Positions 7,301 to 17,053 of a stretch of DNA of 33,618 bases are shown here, piece after piece. The notes beneath the pieces were generated by a model. The model did not search any database. It saw only the letters and a program-made list of their open reading frames with translations, and had not been told where the DNA came from. Source of the stretch: Methylococcaceae bacterium (GTDB lineage Bacteria > Pseudomonadota > Gammaproteobacteria > Methylococcales > Methylomonadaceae); contig OMIH01000075.1 in NCBI GenBank assembly GCA_900299045.1, positions 1-33,618 of the forward strand, written 5' to 3'. The position numbers and the translations under genes are program-made. Each line of letters begins with the position of its first letter. The stretch's first letter is position 1.

Positions 7301-9321
7301 CAGCTCACCACCCATAAAAGTAAAATTAACGTCGCGAGCGAATACCCTAAATACGTCCGAATATTCCCTGTTTGAATCCGTCCGACTTGTTTAGCAACGC
7401 GATTCACACCATGCTCAACGGGTTGATAAAGATGAATCCAACTATGATCTTGAATATGTAAGCTATAGCGAACTTGCTCAACGTTTGTTTGCGTGTGGCT
7501 GCGCATCGTTTTTTCAATCGTTTCTTCAATCAAAAAAGCCGGTGAAAAAATACGACGCAGTGGCATGGTGAACGCACTTGAGGTGTATTGCATACGCGGT
7601 GTTAATCCACCAAAACCACAATCCCACGTAGGCGCAATACGAACAGACGTTTTCAACTTTCTATGTAAAACCCAAAAGCAAACACCTGCTGCCATTAACG
7701 CGCCAACGAGAATCAGTGGAGGCGAATAAGACGCTTGTTGCGCTGACAGCGGTGCAATGGAAAAGAAGGACAAGACCGATTGGGCTGGTAAATTTGAGCC
7801 AATTAACTGTTTAGCAACGTTATCAATTAAATGCAGAATAGAACTTGGAAAAATACCAAAAAAGAAACAGAATCCCGCGAGCATCGCAGGCGCTGCCAGC
7901 ATACTTTTGTCGTTAATTTCTTTGGCTTTCTCTGCGTGACGTGAACGAGGTACACCTAAAAAAGTTAATCCAAAAACATTCACAAAACACGCTGCCGCTA
8001 AAGCAGCAGTTAACGCCAAGGCAGCTGCAGACACGGGAATTAAACTACGCAATACGCCATTATCCAGTACATCAACACGCAATGCCGTTTGAAACGCAAG
8101 CCACTCCGAAACAAACCCATTAAAAAGTGGCAACGAGGAAATACTCATGCAGCCAATCAAAAATAAGAAACTTGTTTTAGGCATTCGCTTGATTAACCCA
8201 CCCAGCATATCAATGTTTAGTTCATGTGTCTGATGATGGATAATGCCGGCTCCTAAGAATAATAAATTCTTAAATAATGCGTGATTAAACGCGTGAAGCA
8301 AAGCGGCAAGTAAACCGAGTGCAGCGAGTTCGGGATAATTATTTGCCAAAAAAATCATACTCAGTCCTAGCACCATCACAATGATGCCAATATTTTCAAC
8401 CGAGCTATAAGCCAGCAAACGTTTCAAATTTTGTTGCATCATGGCATATAAAATACCGCTGACCGCTGACAGCGTGCCGATAACCATCAACACCACGCCC
8501 CACTCCCAATGCACTTCAGGGAGCAAATCAAAACAAAACCGAATCAAACCATAAATTGCCACTTTGAGCATGACTCCGCTCATTAACGCAGAAATATGTG
8601 AAGGCGCAACAGGATGCGCTTCGGGTAGCCAAACGTGAATTGGCACAAGACCCGCTTTCATGCCAAAGCCCATTAGCGCGAGAATAAACGCAACGCTCAT
8701 CCACATGGTTGATAAATGCGACGCTCGCAGCGCATCAAACGTGAAGTCACTCGCAAAACTAGCCATGACGCCAAACGCTAAAATAATCAATAACGCGCCC
8801 ACTTCCGCCATCAGCAAATAGAGAAAAGCAGCTCGACGATTAGCCGAATTTTCATGATCAAACGCCACAAGAAAATAACTCGCTACCGACATTAATTCCC
8901 ATGCAATCATAAACATAAACGCATCATCAGCGAGTAAAACCAGCAACATGCCGCCAATAAATACCCCTGTAAATAAACTCAGCACAGCAAACCCTTGCGC
9001 GTCTTTTTGCATAGCGTGCGTGTAATGTGGTGCGTAAAAGCTAATCGAAAAAACAGCAATACCAATAATGAGATAAAACAACGCTGATAAACTATCAAAA
9101 TGGATATGCCAAGGCAGCCATGGCAATCCTAAATTGAGCGTATCTAAATACGTCTGTGAAGTGATAAGTCCACCCACGCCCGCAAGAATCGCTGCAAACC
9201 CTGATAAACCAAGTAACCAAAATACCCATTGTTGATGTACTTCAGGCTTAAACACATGCACTAGCGCAATGCTACCTGACGCAAAACTGAATATGACCGC
9301 GCTATAGGCGAGAAATAACAT
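7300..9321 (-). CDS. HyfB-like / NuoL-type antiporter-like membrane subunit
   Basis: AWELMSVASYFLVAFDHE, GMKAGLVPIHVWLPEAHPVAPSHISALMSGVMLK, HALFKNLLFLGAG; C-terminal extension with WDCGFGGLTPRMQYTSSAFTMPLRRIF as in HyfB. Confidence 0.92.
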   Translation of the reverse strand: MLFLAYSAVIFSFASGSIALVHVFKPEVHQQWVFWLLGLSGFAAILAGVGGLITSQTYLDTLNLGLPWLPWHIHFDSLSALFYLIIGIAVFSISFYAPHYTHAMQKDAQGFAVLSLFTGVFIGGMLLVLLADDAFMFMIAWELMSVASYFLVAFDHENSANRRAAFLYLLMAEVGALLIILAFGVMASFASDFTFDALRASHLSTMWMSVAFILALMGFGMKAGLVPIHVWLPEAHPVAPSHISALMSGVMLKVAIYGLIRFCFDLLPEVHWEWGVVLMVIGTLSAVSGILYAMMQQNLKRLLAYSSVENIGIIVMVLGLSMIFLANNYPELAALGLLAALLHAFNHALFKNLLFLGAGIIHHQTHELNIDMLGGLIKRMPKTSFLFLIGCMSISSLPLFNGFVSEWLAFQTALRVDVLDNGVLRSLIPVSAAALALTAALAAACFVNVFGLTFLGVPRSRHAEKAKEINDKSMLAAPAMLAGFCFFFGIFPSSILHLIDNVAKQLIGSNLPAQSVLSFFSIAPLSAQQASYSPPLILVGALMAAGVCFWVLHRKLKTSVRIAPTWDCGFGGLTPRMQYTSSAFTMPLRRIFSPAFLIEETIEKTMRSHTQTNVEQVRYSLHIQDHSWIHLYQPVEHGVNRVAKQVGRIQTGNIRTYLGYSLATLILLLWVVS

Positions 9322-9323
9322 CG

Positions 9324-10979
9324 TTAGTTTGCCTCAATGATTTTAAGACGACGAGCCGCGAGAGGATGCGTTGAAAATGCCTCATGACGCTCTAAACCAA
9401 TAAACTCACAGTAACCACCTTGTGATTCGTAATCATGTTGAAACTCATGAAAAAATTCCATGACCGTGTGGTCAATTAATGTGACTTCACTTTCATCAAA
9501 AATTAACGTTTTTCCTTTTTCGATTTCACCTAACATTTCTTTTAAAACAAGGAAATTTGAAAAAAGCGCGGCACCTTGAATTTTAATTAAAAGCGAACCA
9601 TCGGATTGCAATTCTTGGGTGAAATGTATTTTAAATAAATTATTAAGTTTGGCACCGTGCAGCACATGGATACACAATTTCACTACAATACCAATCGCCA
9701 CACCAATCAGTAAATCTGTGGCAATCACACTGATAATGGTGACAACAAAAATAAATAATTGCTCTTTGCCAATTCCCATCACATTAGCAAATTCACGCGG
9801 TGAAGCAAGGCGAAAGCCAGTAAAAACAAGCAATGATGCAAGTGCCGCTAACGGAATGCTATGAATTAAACGAGGAAAGAAAACGACAAATAATAATAAA
9901 AAAGCGCCATGAAAAAAATTCGCCCAACTGGTTTTCGCGCCGTTATTTACGTTTGCACTACTCCGCACAATTTCGGCAATCATGGGCAATCCACCAATAG
10001 AGCCCGCCACTAAATTACCTACGCCAACGGCTGTTAAATCTTTATTCAAATTACTGTGGCGTTGATAAGGATCCAATTTATCAACTGCCATCGCACTGAG
10101 CAAACTTTCTAAACTTCCCACCAGTGCAATCGCAATAACCGCCTCCCAAAATTCACTCGTCGCTATTTTTGAAAAATCAGGAAAATGAAAACTGGAGGCA
10201 AAATTATCTGAAATGGCGACTAAAAATCGGGGACCGACTGTTTCTTCATGGCGAGCCAGAAAATGCGCATCGGGCAAAAATAAATATAAATGTTCGTGAT
10301 TTAAATCAAAAAAAGCACCAAAACCAATTCCCACTAACACTACAATTAACGGGGCTGGAATCATTTTTAGAAATTTGTTTTTGAGCTGTGACCAAATAAT
10401 TAAAATCGTCAATCCCATACCACCAATAATGGCAATTTCAGGATTCAAATTCATAAAACTGTTTGGAATTTGCCCAATGGTCGAAAACAAACTGCCCTTT
10501 TCAGGCGTCACGCCGAGTACAACGTGGATTTGCTTTGCCATGATGATAATGCCAATAGCCGCAAGCATGCCATGTACCACTGACGCGGGGAAGAAAGAAC
10601 TCAATCGCCCCGCTTTAAATACCCCCATTAAAATTTGAATCACACTTGCCACAACAATAGCGGCTAAAGTATAACGATAACCCGCCATCGCATCACCGTC
10701 ACCTAGCGACTGAACCGCATCTAATACAACAACAATTAAGCCCGCAGCAGGACCATTAATCGTAATAAATGAACCACTACAGCGTGATACAACAAGTCCA
10801 CCAATAATGGCGGTGATAATCCCCGCTGAGGGCGGAAACCCCGACGCCATCGAAATACCAAGACAAAGAGGCAGTGCAATCAGAAAAACCAAAAAACCCG
10901 ATAACAAATCACCACGCCAGTGCGCCAGCAGTCCAGCTAAACCTGTTTTAGGAATCTCTACTGTCATTTCGTTTATCAT
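9324..10979 (-). CDS. SulP-family inorganic anion transporter with C-terminal STAS domain
   Basis: DLLSGFLVFLIALPLCLGISMASGFPPSAGIITAIIGGLVVSRCSGSFITINGPAAGL (SulP signature) and a C-terminal STAS segment KTLIFDESEVTLIDHTVMEFFHEF; 2-nt gap to the HyfB-like gene. Confidence 0.92.
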   Translation of the reverse strand: MINEMTVEIPKTGLAGLLAHWRGDLLSGFLVFLIALPLCLGISMASGFPPSAGIITAIIGGLVVSRCSGSFITINGPAAGLIVVVLDAVQSLGDGDAMAGYRYTLAAIVVASVIQILMGVFKAGRLSSFFPASVVHGMLAAIGIIIMAKQIHVVLGVTPEKGSLFSTIGQIPNSFMNLNPEIAIIGGMGLTILIIWSQLKNKFLKMIPAPLIVVLVGIGFGAFFDLNHEHLYLFLPDAHFLARHEETVGPRFLVAISDNFASSFHFPDFSKIATSEFWEAVIAIALVGSLESLLSAMAVDKLDPYQRHSNLNKDLTAVGVGNLVAGSIGGLPMIAEIVRSSANVNNGAKTSWANFFHGAFLLLFVVFFPRLIHSIPLAALASLLVFTGFRLASPREFANVMGIGKEQLFIFVVTIISVIATDLLIGVAIGIVVKLCIHVLHGAKLNNLFKIHFTQELQSDGSLLIKIQGAALFSNFLVLKEMLGEIEKGKTLIFDESEVTLIDHTVMEFFHEFQHDYESQGGYCEFIGLERHEAFSTHPLAARRLKIIEAN

Positions 10980-11025
10980 AAAAATCTCACACCAAAAGTA
11001 AATTGAATTACGGCTATGATTGCTA

Positions 11026-11057
11026 TTGACGTGCCATCTATAAAAAACGGTTATAAT
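11026..11057 (+). promoter_or_regulatory. Tentative sigma70-type promoter for bioF
   Basis: TTGACG (11026-11031) and TATAAT (11052-11057); the 20-nt spacer is longer than optimal. Confidence 0.3.
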
Positions 11058-11113
11058 TCATTAAGTAAGCGATTTTTTATTTCCTTATTACATAAAAATA
11101 CTATTCAAAAACA

Positions 11114-11147
11114 GGTGCAAAACCCCCATCGGTGGTGGTTTTGCACC
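11114..11147. promoter_or_regulatory. Strong palindrome/hairpin in the bioF leader, in the divergent SulP-bioF intergenic region
   Basis: GGTGCAAAACC (11114-11124) - 12 nt - GGTTTTGCACC (11137-11147), an 11-bp perfect inverted repeat. Confidence 0.6.
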
Positions 11148-11168
11148 AAAAATACTTTCATCAAAAAA

Positions 11169-12347
11169 ATGACCTCTGACAAATTGCTTAATCATTTACA
11201 TACACGCCAGTCGGCAGGACTGTATCGCACTCGAAAAACGATACACAATCAAAAAAATGCGCATGTCACTGTACAAGGCAAAACGCTTATCAATTTTTGT
11301 AGCAACGATTATTTGGGGCTGTCGGTCAATGAAACCGTCATTGCCGCACTGCAAAAAGGGGCAGAAAAATTCGGTGTAGGGAGTGGCAGTGCGCATTTAA
11401 TTTGTGGGCATTCAAGCGCCCATCATGCACTTGAAGAAGCATTAGCCGATTTTACGGGACGTGAGCGCAGCTTGTTATTTTCAACAGGGTATATGGCAAA
11501 CTTAGGGACGATTACAGCGCTATGTAAACAAGGCGACAGCATCTTTGAAGATAAATTAAATCACGCCTCACTGCTTGATGGTGGTTTATTCTCAGGTGCA
11601 CGGTTTAGACGCTATCCACATAATGATACGCAGCGACTATCACAATTAGTCAGCACCCCAACAGAAGGTGAGAAATTAATTGTGACTGATGGTGTTTTTA
11701 GCATGGACGGGGACGTGGCTGACTTGAGAGCGCTCAGTGACATTGCACAAAAAAATGCAGCGTGGTTAATGGTTGACGATGCCCATGGGTTGGGCGTTTT
11801 AGGCAAAACAGGGGGAGGACTAGTTGAAGAATTACAATTATCGGCAAACGATGTGCCTATTTTAATGGGAACGCTTGGTAAAGCCTTTGGTACATTTGGT
11901 GCCTTTATCGCGGGCTCTAACACCTTAATTGAGAGCTTAATTCAATCTTCTCGTGCCTATATTTACACCACAGCACTCCCTCCCGCTATCGCATACGCGA
12001 CGCACGCAAGCTTGAAAATTGTCACTCAAGAAACATGGCGTAGAGAAACATTACAAGCACTTATCACGCAATTTAAAGCAGGCGCTACACAGTTAAATTT
12101 ACCTTTGATGCCATCAAACTCACCAATCCAACCGGTATTGGTAGGCGACAGCATTCGTGCATTGCAGATGAGCGAGCAATTATTTGCCGCTGGTTTTTTA
12201 GTGAGTGCTATTCGCCCCCCTACAGTTCCACAAGGAAAAGCACGTCTGCGCATTACGCTTTCTGCTCTCCATCAACCTCACGATATCAATCGGCTACTTG
12301 ATGCGCTCGCAACTATCCACCGGTCATATTCATGTAACGCAAAATAA
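11169..12347 (+). CDS. bioF: 8-amino-7-oxononanoate synthase
   Basis: [89 protein letters not shown]. The likely start is MTSDKLL at 11169; the ORF-track extension to 11016 spans the promoter/leader. Confidence 0.92.
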   Translation: MTSDKLLNHLHTRQSAGLYRTRKTIHNQKNAHVTVQGKTLINFCSNDYLGLSVNETVIAALQKGAEKFGVGSGSAHLICGHSSAHHALEEALADFTGRERSLLFSTGYMANLGTITALCKQGDSIFEDKLNHASLLDGGLFSGARFRRYPHNDTQRLSQLVSTPTEGEKLIVTDGVFSMDGDVADLRALSDIAQKNAAWLMVDDAHGLGVLGKTGGGLVEELQLSANDVPILMGTLGKAFGTFGAFIAGSNTLIESLIQSSRAYIYTTALPPAIAYATHASLKIVTQETWRRETLQALITQFKAGATQLNLPLMPSNSPIQPVLVGDSIRALQMSEQLFAAGFLVSAIRPPTVPQGKARLRITLSALHQPHDINRLLDALATIHRSYSCNAK

Positions 12348-13347
12348 CGGGTTGTTCTTTTATATTAAACTCATGCTTTTCGGGTTTGATTGCCATGGCA
12401 TCAATAATGGCCTGTTTGATGGTGTCTGAGGTGGCATTAGGTAAACGAATCATCGTTTTTAAATCAATGGAATGTTCATTGCCTAAACATAAAAGCAAAC
12501 GCCCCTCAACCGTCAAACGGACACGATTGCAAGTGGAACAAAAATTATGGCTATGCGGTGAAATAAATCCCACCTGTGTCTGCGTATTGGGAATATGATA
12601 ATAATCAGAAGGTCCACCTGTTTTTTGTGGACTGGGTATCAGCGTAAAGCGTTTGGCTAAATCGGCTCGAATGACATCACTAGAATAATAGGCTTCAGCG
12701 CGATCATGCTTGCCAACAACACCGAGCGGCATTTCTTCAATAAAACTAATATCAATTTGTTTATCAATGGCAAATTGAACTAAATCAATAACTTCATCAT
12801 GGTTACGATTTTTTAAAATCACGGCATTTAACTTAATTCGCTCAAAACCTGTATGTCTTGCCGCATCAATACCGTCAAGTACTTGTTGCAAATTACCCGT
12901 GCGTGTAATCGATTTAAATTTTTGTGAATCAAGCGTATCTAAACTGATATTAATGCGCTTGACGTTCGCCACTTTTAGAATAGGCGCGGTCGCCAGCAAT
13001 TGAGAGCCGTTAGTTGTCATCACTAATTCACGAAGACCTGCTAACGCGCCAATTTTTTGCAATAACTCCAGCGCACCTTTGCGAACCAGCGGCTCTCCTC
13101 CGGTAATACGAATTTTAGTCACGCCCAGTTCAACAAAGATGCTCGCAAGTAAATAAATTTCTTCAAGACTAAGTATTTCATCACGCGGTAAAAACGTCAT
13201 TTCTTCCGCCATGCAATAAACACAGCGAAAATCACACCTATCCGTAATCGAGATGCGCAGATAATCAACCGTTCGCCCAAAGCGATCGATAAGCCTTTTT
13301 GGAAATCGTGTTGTCGTCACGACATCCTCACTCGACAGAAAATTCAC
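12313..13347 (-). CDS. moaA: GTP 3',8-cyclase, molybdenum cofactor biosynthesis protein A
   Basis: Radical SAM motif [20 protein letters not shown]-terminal Fe-S motif [11 protein letters not shown]...LLLCLG, and the conserved terminal GG (NMTGG). Confidence 0.95.
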   Translation of the reverse strand: MNFLSSEDVVTTTRFPKRLIDRFGRTVDYLRISITDRCDFRCVYCMAEEMTFLPRDEILSLEEIYLLASIFVELGVTKIRITGGEPLVRKGALELLQKIGALAGLRELVMTTNGSQLLATAPILKVANVKRINISLDTLDSQKFKSITRTGNLQQVLDGIDAARHTGFERIKLNAVILKNRNHDEVIDLVQFAIDKQIDISFIEEMPLGVVGKHDRAEAYYSSDVIRADLAKRFTLIPSPQKTGGPSDYYHIPNTQTQVGFISPHSHNFCSTCNRVRLTVEGRLLLCLGNEHSIDLKTMIRLPNATSDTIKQAIIDAMAIKPEKHEFNIKEQPVILRYMNMTGG

Positions 13348-14968
13348 GCATCATACCCATATCTTCATGTTCTAAATTATGGCAATGATATAAAAATAAG
13401 CCTTTGAAATCGTGGAACGGTTTAATAATTTTAACGCGCTCCATAGGCATCACAAGCACCGTATCTTTCAAACCACTATCAATAAATCCTTCACTAACAG
13501 TGTCATAATCCGTCGTATCGCCTGAAATGCTACGACTCATAATTTCAAACTGTTGCCCATGTAAATGAATCGGATGCGCCATAGACACATTCATGCCTCC
13601 CATACCCATTCCACCCCCCATTCGCATCTCACTATGCGCATGAAAAATTTCAAGAAGTTGAACGCTACCCATTTTGACACGCTCTGAGGGGAGCGGATTA
13701 TTAAATTCATAAGCACGCCCATTGAGTAGCATTGACATGGGGGATTCTGAAATAGCAATCGGCAATGGATTATTAGGATTTGCGGTTTCATTTATGCCGT
13801 AGCGGTGAATTTTCGCGAGTTTAGTGGGTAACTTATGACTATCACTCACTTTTCGCGTAACGTTTATGGTGCAAATGGGATATTCGCTACCCACAGACAA
13901 GCCACCATGATTCATTCCCATTCTTGGACTAACACCAGAGAAGGCTAAACTTTTAAGTGTTAATTGCGCCCCTTCATTGCGAGCACTAAAATCTGCCCAC
14001 ACGTCAAGACGCTCACCGGGTGCGAGCATAACATACGGCTTGATTTCAGGTTGTTCAAGTAAACCGCCATCAACACCGATAACTGTCATTGGCATCCCAT
14101 CGTCCCAAGCAAGTTTATAAATGCGCGACGTTGAGCCATTCATGACACGCAAACGGTACGCTCTACTTGCAACATCTAAATGAAAATTGGCTTGCCCGTT
14201 AACCAGAATCGTGTTGCCTACCATGCCCGACATACGCTGGTGCATATTGGGTGAGTACACTAACTGATTCTCGTTATCAAATTGCTTATCTTGAATAACC
14301 AGCGGAATTTCATATTCACCAGATGGCAATTCCAACGCCGCTTCTTCCTCGTCATTGACAATCACAGCGCCTGCCAGTCCTAAATAGACTTGTTTAGCGG
14401 TTGCTCCGTGAGGATGAGGATGGTACATATTCATATTGGCACGGTTTATCACTTCAAATTCATACACAAGCGTTTGACCGCTTTCGATGGCATATTGTGG
14501 ATGACCGTCCATCATTTGAGGTACATGCAGACCATGCCAATGCACAACACTGGATTGTGATAGCGCATTATGAAAATTCACGCGAACTTTCTGCCCTTTT
14601 TGTAAGCGAATAATCGACCCAAGATAAGAATGCGGGATATCCACTACGGTTTCTTTAGGCCCTTTAATGAGTGTTGCTTGATAACGCAACACCTTTGTCG
14701 GCGTCCCTTTTAAAATTGATACCTCCGTAGGCGTGCAGACTAAATCGAGCTCAACATCTGGATGAAAATTTGGATTCGATTTATTTGGCGTTAATTTAGG
14801 GTAGCTGACCTCACTGCCCATTGAGCTGTGCATTCCCCCCATGCCCATACCTACGCCCATTCGCATACTTTCCATCGCATGGGCAAAATGCGGCAAACCG
14901 GTCAAGGAAACCAGTCCTAAACTCGACTGAGTCAAAAAACGACGACGTGATTGATTAAATTTAGCCAT
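13328..14968 (-). CDS. Tat-exported multicopper oxidase (CueO/CotA-like) with two Met-rich segments
   Basis: Twin-arginine signal [26 protein letters not shown]; copper motifs [38 protein letters not shown]. Confidence 0.93.
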   Translation of the reverse strand: MAKFNQSRRRFLTQSSLGLVSLTGLPHFAHAMESMRMGVGMGMGGMHSSMGSEVSYPKLTPNKSNPNFHPDVELDLVCTPTEVSILKGTPTKVLRYQATLIKGPKETVVDIPHSYLGSIIRLQKGQKVRVNFHNALSQSSVVHWHGLHVPQMMDGHPQYAIESGQTLVYEFEVINRANMNMYHPHPHGATAKQVYLGLAGAVIVNDEEEAALELPSGEYEIPLVIQDKQFDNENQLVYSPNMHQRMSGMVGNTILVNGQANFHLDVASRAYRLRVMNGSTSRIYKLAWDDGMPMTVIGVDGGLLEQPEIKPYVMLAPGERLDVWADFSARNEGAQLTLKSLAFSGVSPRMGMNHGGLSVGSEYPICTINVTRKVSDSHKLPTKLAKIHRYGINETANPNNPLPIAISESPMSMLLNGRAYEFNNPLPSERVKMGSVQLLEIFHAHSEMRMGGGMGMGGMNVSMAHPIHLHGQQFEIMSRSISGDTTDYDTVSEGFIDSGLKDTVLVMPMERVKIIKPFHDFKGLFLYHCHNLEHEDMGMMREFSVE

Positions 14969-15072
14969 AAAATATCCTTCACTCTACTATCAAAAAAGCG
15001 ACATAACACCGCTGGTAAATTTTGAGTGTAGGTGAGAACCTTTTTGTATTCAAGTAAATTATGATGCGATGG

Positions 15073-16173
15073 TTAAAGGGAACTGCTTTCACCTAATTTT
15101 GGCCAAGCGGTTAAGACGGCTTTGACCACAGTGGCTAATGGAATAGCAAGAAAAACGCCCCAAAATCCCCATAAACCACCGAAAAATAAAATAGCAACGA
15201 TAATCGCAATGGCGTGTAAATTTACCGCCTCTGAAAAAAGAAGCGGAACCAGTAACACGCCATCAACTGCCTGAATAATGGCATAAGCAATCACAATCGC
15301 CATAAAATCATCGTTACTCAAGCCCCATTGAAAGTAAGCCACACCTAAAACAGGAAATGTCACTAAAGTTGCGCCAATGTACGGTAAAATCACTTGCAAT
15401 CCCATTAAAACAGCAAGTAACAAAGCATAATTGAGGCCCATGACAGCATAAGTCACATAACTAACCATGGATAAAATAAACACCTCAGCAAACTTTCCAC
15501 GCACATAGTTGCCAATTTGCATGTCTACTTCATGCCACACATGCACGCTCAAATTTCGTTCTGTGGGTAAAAACCCCATAAACCAAGCCATTAAGAGCGC
15601 TTTATCTTTGAGAAAAAAGAAAATCATCATTGGCACAAGAAACAAGTAAATCATGGCGCTAATTAATCCCATAATCGATGCAGCTGATACGGAAAGTAAA
15701 CTTTGACTGTAGCTAATTAATTCTTTTTGGACAACAAGCAATATTTCTTGAATTTTACTTTCAGAAATTAATTTTGGATACAATTTTGGCAAACGCATAA
15801 TACCCGTTTGCGCATGACTTAAAATATCAGGCACTTGCTGCGCTAATTCGACAGCTTGCTGTGAAATAATTGGGATGAGATAAAATAATAAGAAAACAAG
15901 ACTCGCCACAAATAACGAAAACACAATCGCAACAGCACTCAAGCGAGGTACCTGTAAATGTTCCAATTTACGCACAAGCCCTTCGAGTAAATAGGCGAGA
16001 CCAATCGAAACAAAAACAGGCATGAGTAAATCCGCCAGCGAGTAAATAAAAACAAAACTGACCAGCAAAATAATGGCTAGCGCAAGCGCTTGAGAATTGG
16101 GTAGAAAACGTTTCAATCCACGATGAATAAAATTCAATGTTATAAATTGATTAGAGGTGTTGGACGTATTCAT
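15073..16173 (-). CDS. AI-2E family transporter / PerM-like permease
   Basis: Multi-TM 366 aa protein with LMPVFVSIGLAYLLEGLVRKLE, GLQVILPYIGATLVTFPV and FFGGLWGFWGVFLAIPLATVVKAV. Confidence 0.85.
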   Translation of the reverse strand: MNTSNTSNQFITLNFIHRGLKRFLPNSQALALAIILLVSFVFIYSLADLLMPVFVSIGLAYLLEGLVRKLEHLQVPRLSAVAIVFSLFVASLVFLLFYLIPIISQQAVELAQQVPDILSHAQTGIMRLPKLYPKLISESKIQEILLVVQKELISYSQSLLSVSAASIMGLISAMIYLFLVPMMIFFFLKDKALLMAWFMGFLPTERNLSVHVWHEVDMQIGNYVRGKFAEVFILSMVSYVTYAVMGLNYALLLAVLMGLQVILPYIGATLVTFPVLGVAYFQWGLSNDDFMAIVIAYAIIQAVDGVLLVPLLFSEAVNLHAIAIIVAILFFGGLWGFWGVFLAIPLATVVKAVLTAWPKLGESSSL

Positions 16174-16216
16174 GGCAACATCTTCTCAGAAAAGGCACTA
16201 GTGTAAATCATCAGCG

Positions 16217-17053
16217 TTATTTTATGCGTTTAAGTTTGATTAAATAGATACGTCGATTATCCGCTTTAACGACTTCAAAGTTCCAATCATCCACGTCTAA
16301 GCGCTCCCCTCTTTTTGGCATGTGTTCTAATTGACTTACAATAAATCCGCCAATCGTATCGTACTCGTCAGTTGCCAGTTGTGTATTGAAATACTCATCA
16401 AAATCATCTATAGGCATCAACGCTTTAAGCATATATTCATTCTCACTACGCTGAAAAACATAATTTTCATCGCTATGGTCATCATGCTCATCTTCAATAT
16501 CACCGACAATTTGCTCAAGTACGTCCTCAATAGTGACTAGTCCTGCTGCTTGACCATATTCATCCACCACAACAGCCATGTGATTGCCATTTGTACGCGA
16601 TTCTTTTAAAAGTACATTCAATCGTTTACTTTCGGGCACGATACTCACCGAGCGCATAATATCTTGCACAAGCAACGTTTTATTTTCAATCATCCGACCA
16701 AGCAAATCTTTGGCTAATAGCACGCCAATGACTTTACTTTTATCCCCATCAATAACGGGATAGCGTGAATGCCCCGATTCTGCCACTAGAGGTAAAATAC
16801 TTTCCAACGTTGCCTCTTTAGGTAAAACCACCATTTGTACACGCGGAATCATAATATCACGCACTCGCATTTGCGATACTTGCAGTACTCCTTCAATCAT
16901 CGATAGCGCGTCGCTATCAAGTAAACTGCGTGTGCGAGCCTCGCGCAAAATATCCACTAAATCATCTAAATCTTGTGGCTCACCGGTCAGTAAATGACTT
17001 ATTTTATCAAGCCACGTTCTTTGTGGCGTCGCGGGGGGATAGTCGTCGTTCAT
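16217..17053 (-). CDS. corC: CorC/HlyC family CBS-domain transporter-associated protein
   Basis: VRDIMIPRVQMVVLP, GHSRYPVIDGDKSKVIGVLLAKDLL, VVVDEYGQAAGLVTIEDVLEQIVGDIEDEHD; 4-nt overlap with ybeY. Confidence 0.92.
   Translation of the reverse strand: MNDDYPPATPQRTWLDKISHLLTGEPQDLDDLVDILREARTRSLLDSDALSMIEGVLQVSQMRVRDIMIPRVQMVVLPKEATLESILPLVAESGHSRYPVIDGDKSKVIGVLLAKDLLGRMIENKTLLVQDIMRSVSIVPESKRLNVLLKESRTNGNHMAVVVDEYGQAAGLVTIEDVLEQIVGDIEDEHDDHSDENYVFQRSENEYMLKALMPIDDFDEYFNTQLATDEYDTIGGFIVSQLEHMPKRGERLDVDDWNFEVVKADNRRIYLIKLKRIK

Noticed and set aside
2128-9321. A functional [NiFe] hydrogenase-4 / formate hydrogenlyase
   Set aside because: The large subunit lacks the L1 CxxC and most of L2. No Hyp maturation, formate dehydrogenase or polyferredoxin genes are visible.
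2128-9321. Respiratory complex I (nuo operon)
   Set aside because: Gene order and subunit types (HyfB/C/E/F/G/I-like) match the Hyf/Ehr family, not nuoA-N. NuoE/F/G/I are absent.
11114-11147. Classical BirA operator
   Set aside because: Half-sites match the TTGTAAACC consensus only partly and the spacer (12 nt) is shorter than the usual one; kept only as an unassigned palindrome.
11016-11168. 51-residue N-terminal extension of BioF in the ORF track
   Set aside because: It covers a TATAAT-like promoter and a palindrome. BioF homologues start near MTSDKLL; treated as untranslated leader.
11612-11923. 103-aa minus-strand ORF
   Set aside because: Fully antisense to conserved bioF; no recognisable domain.
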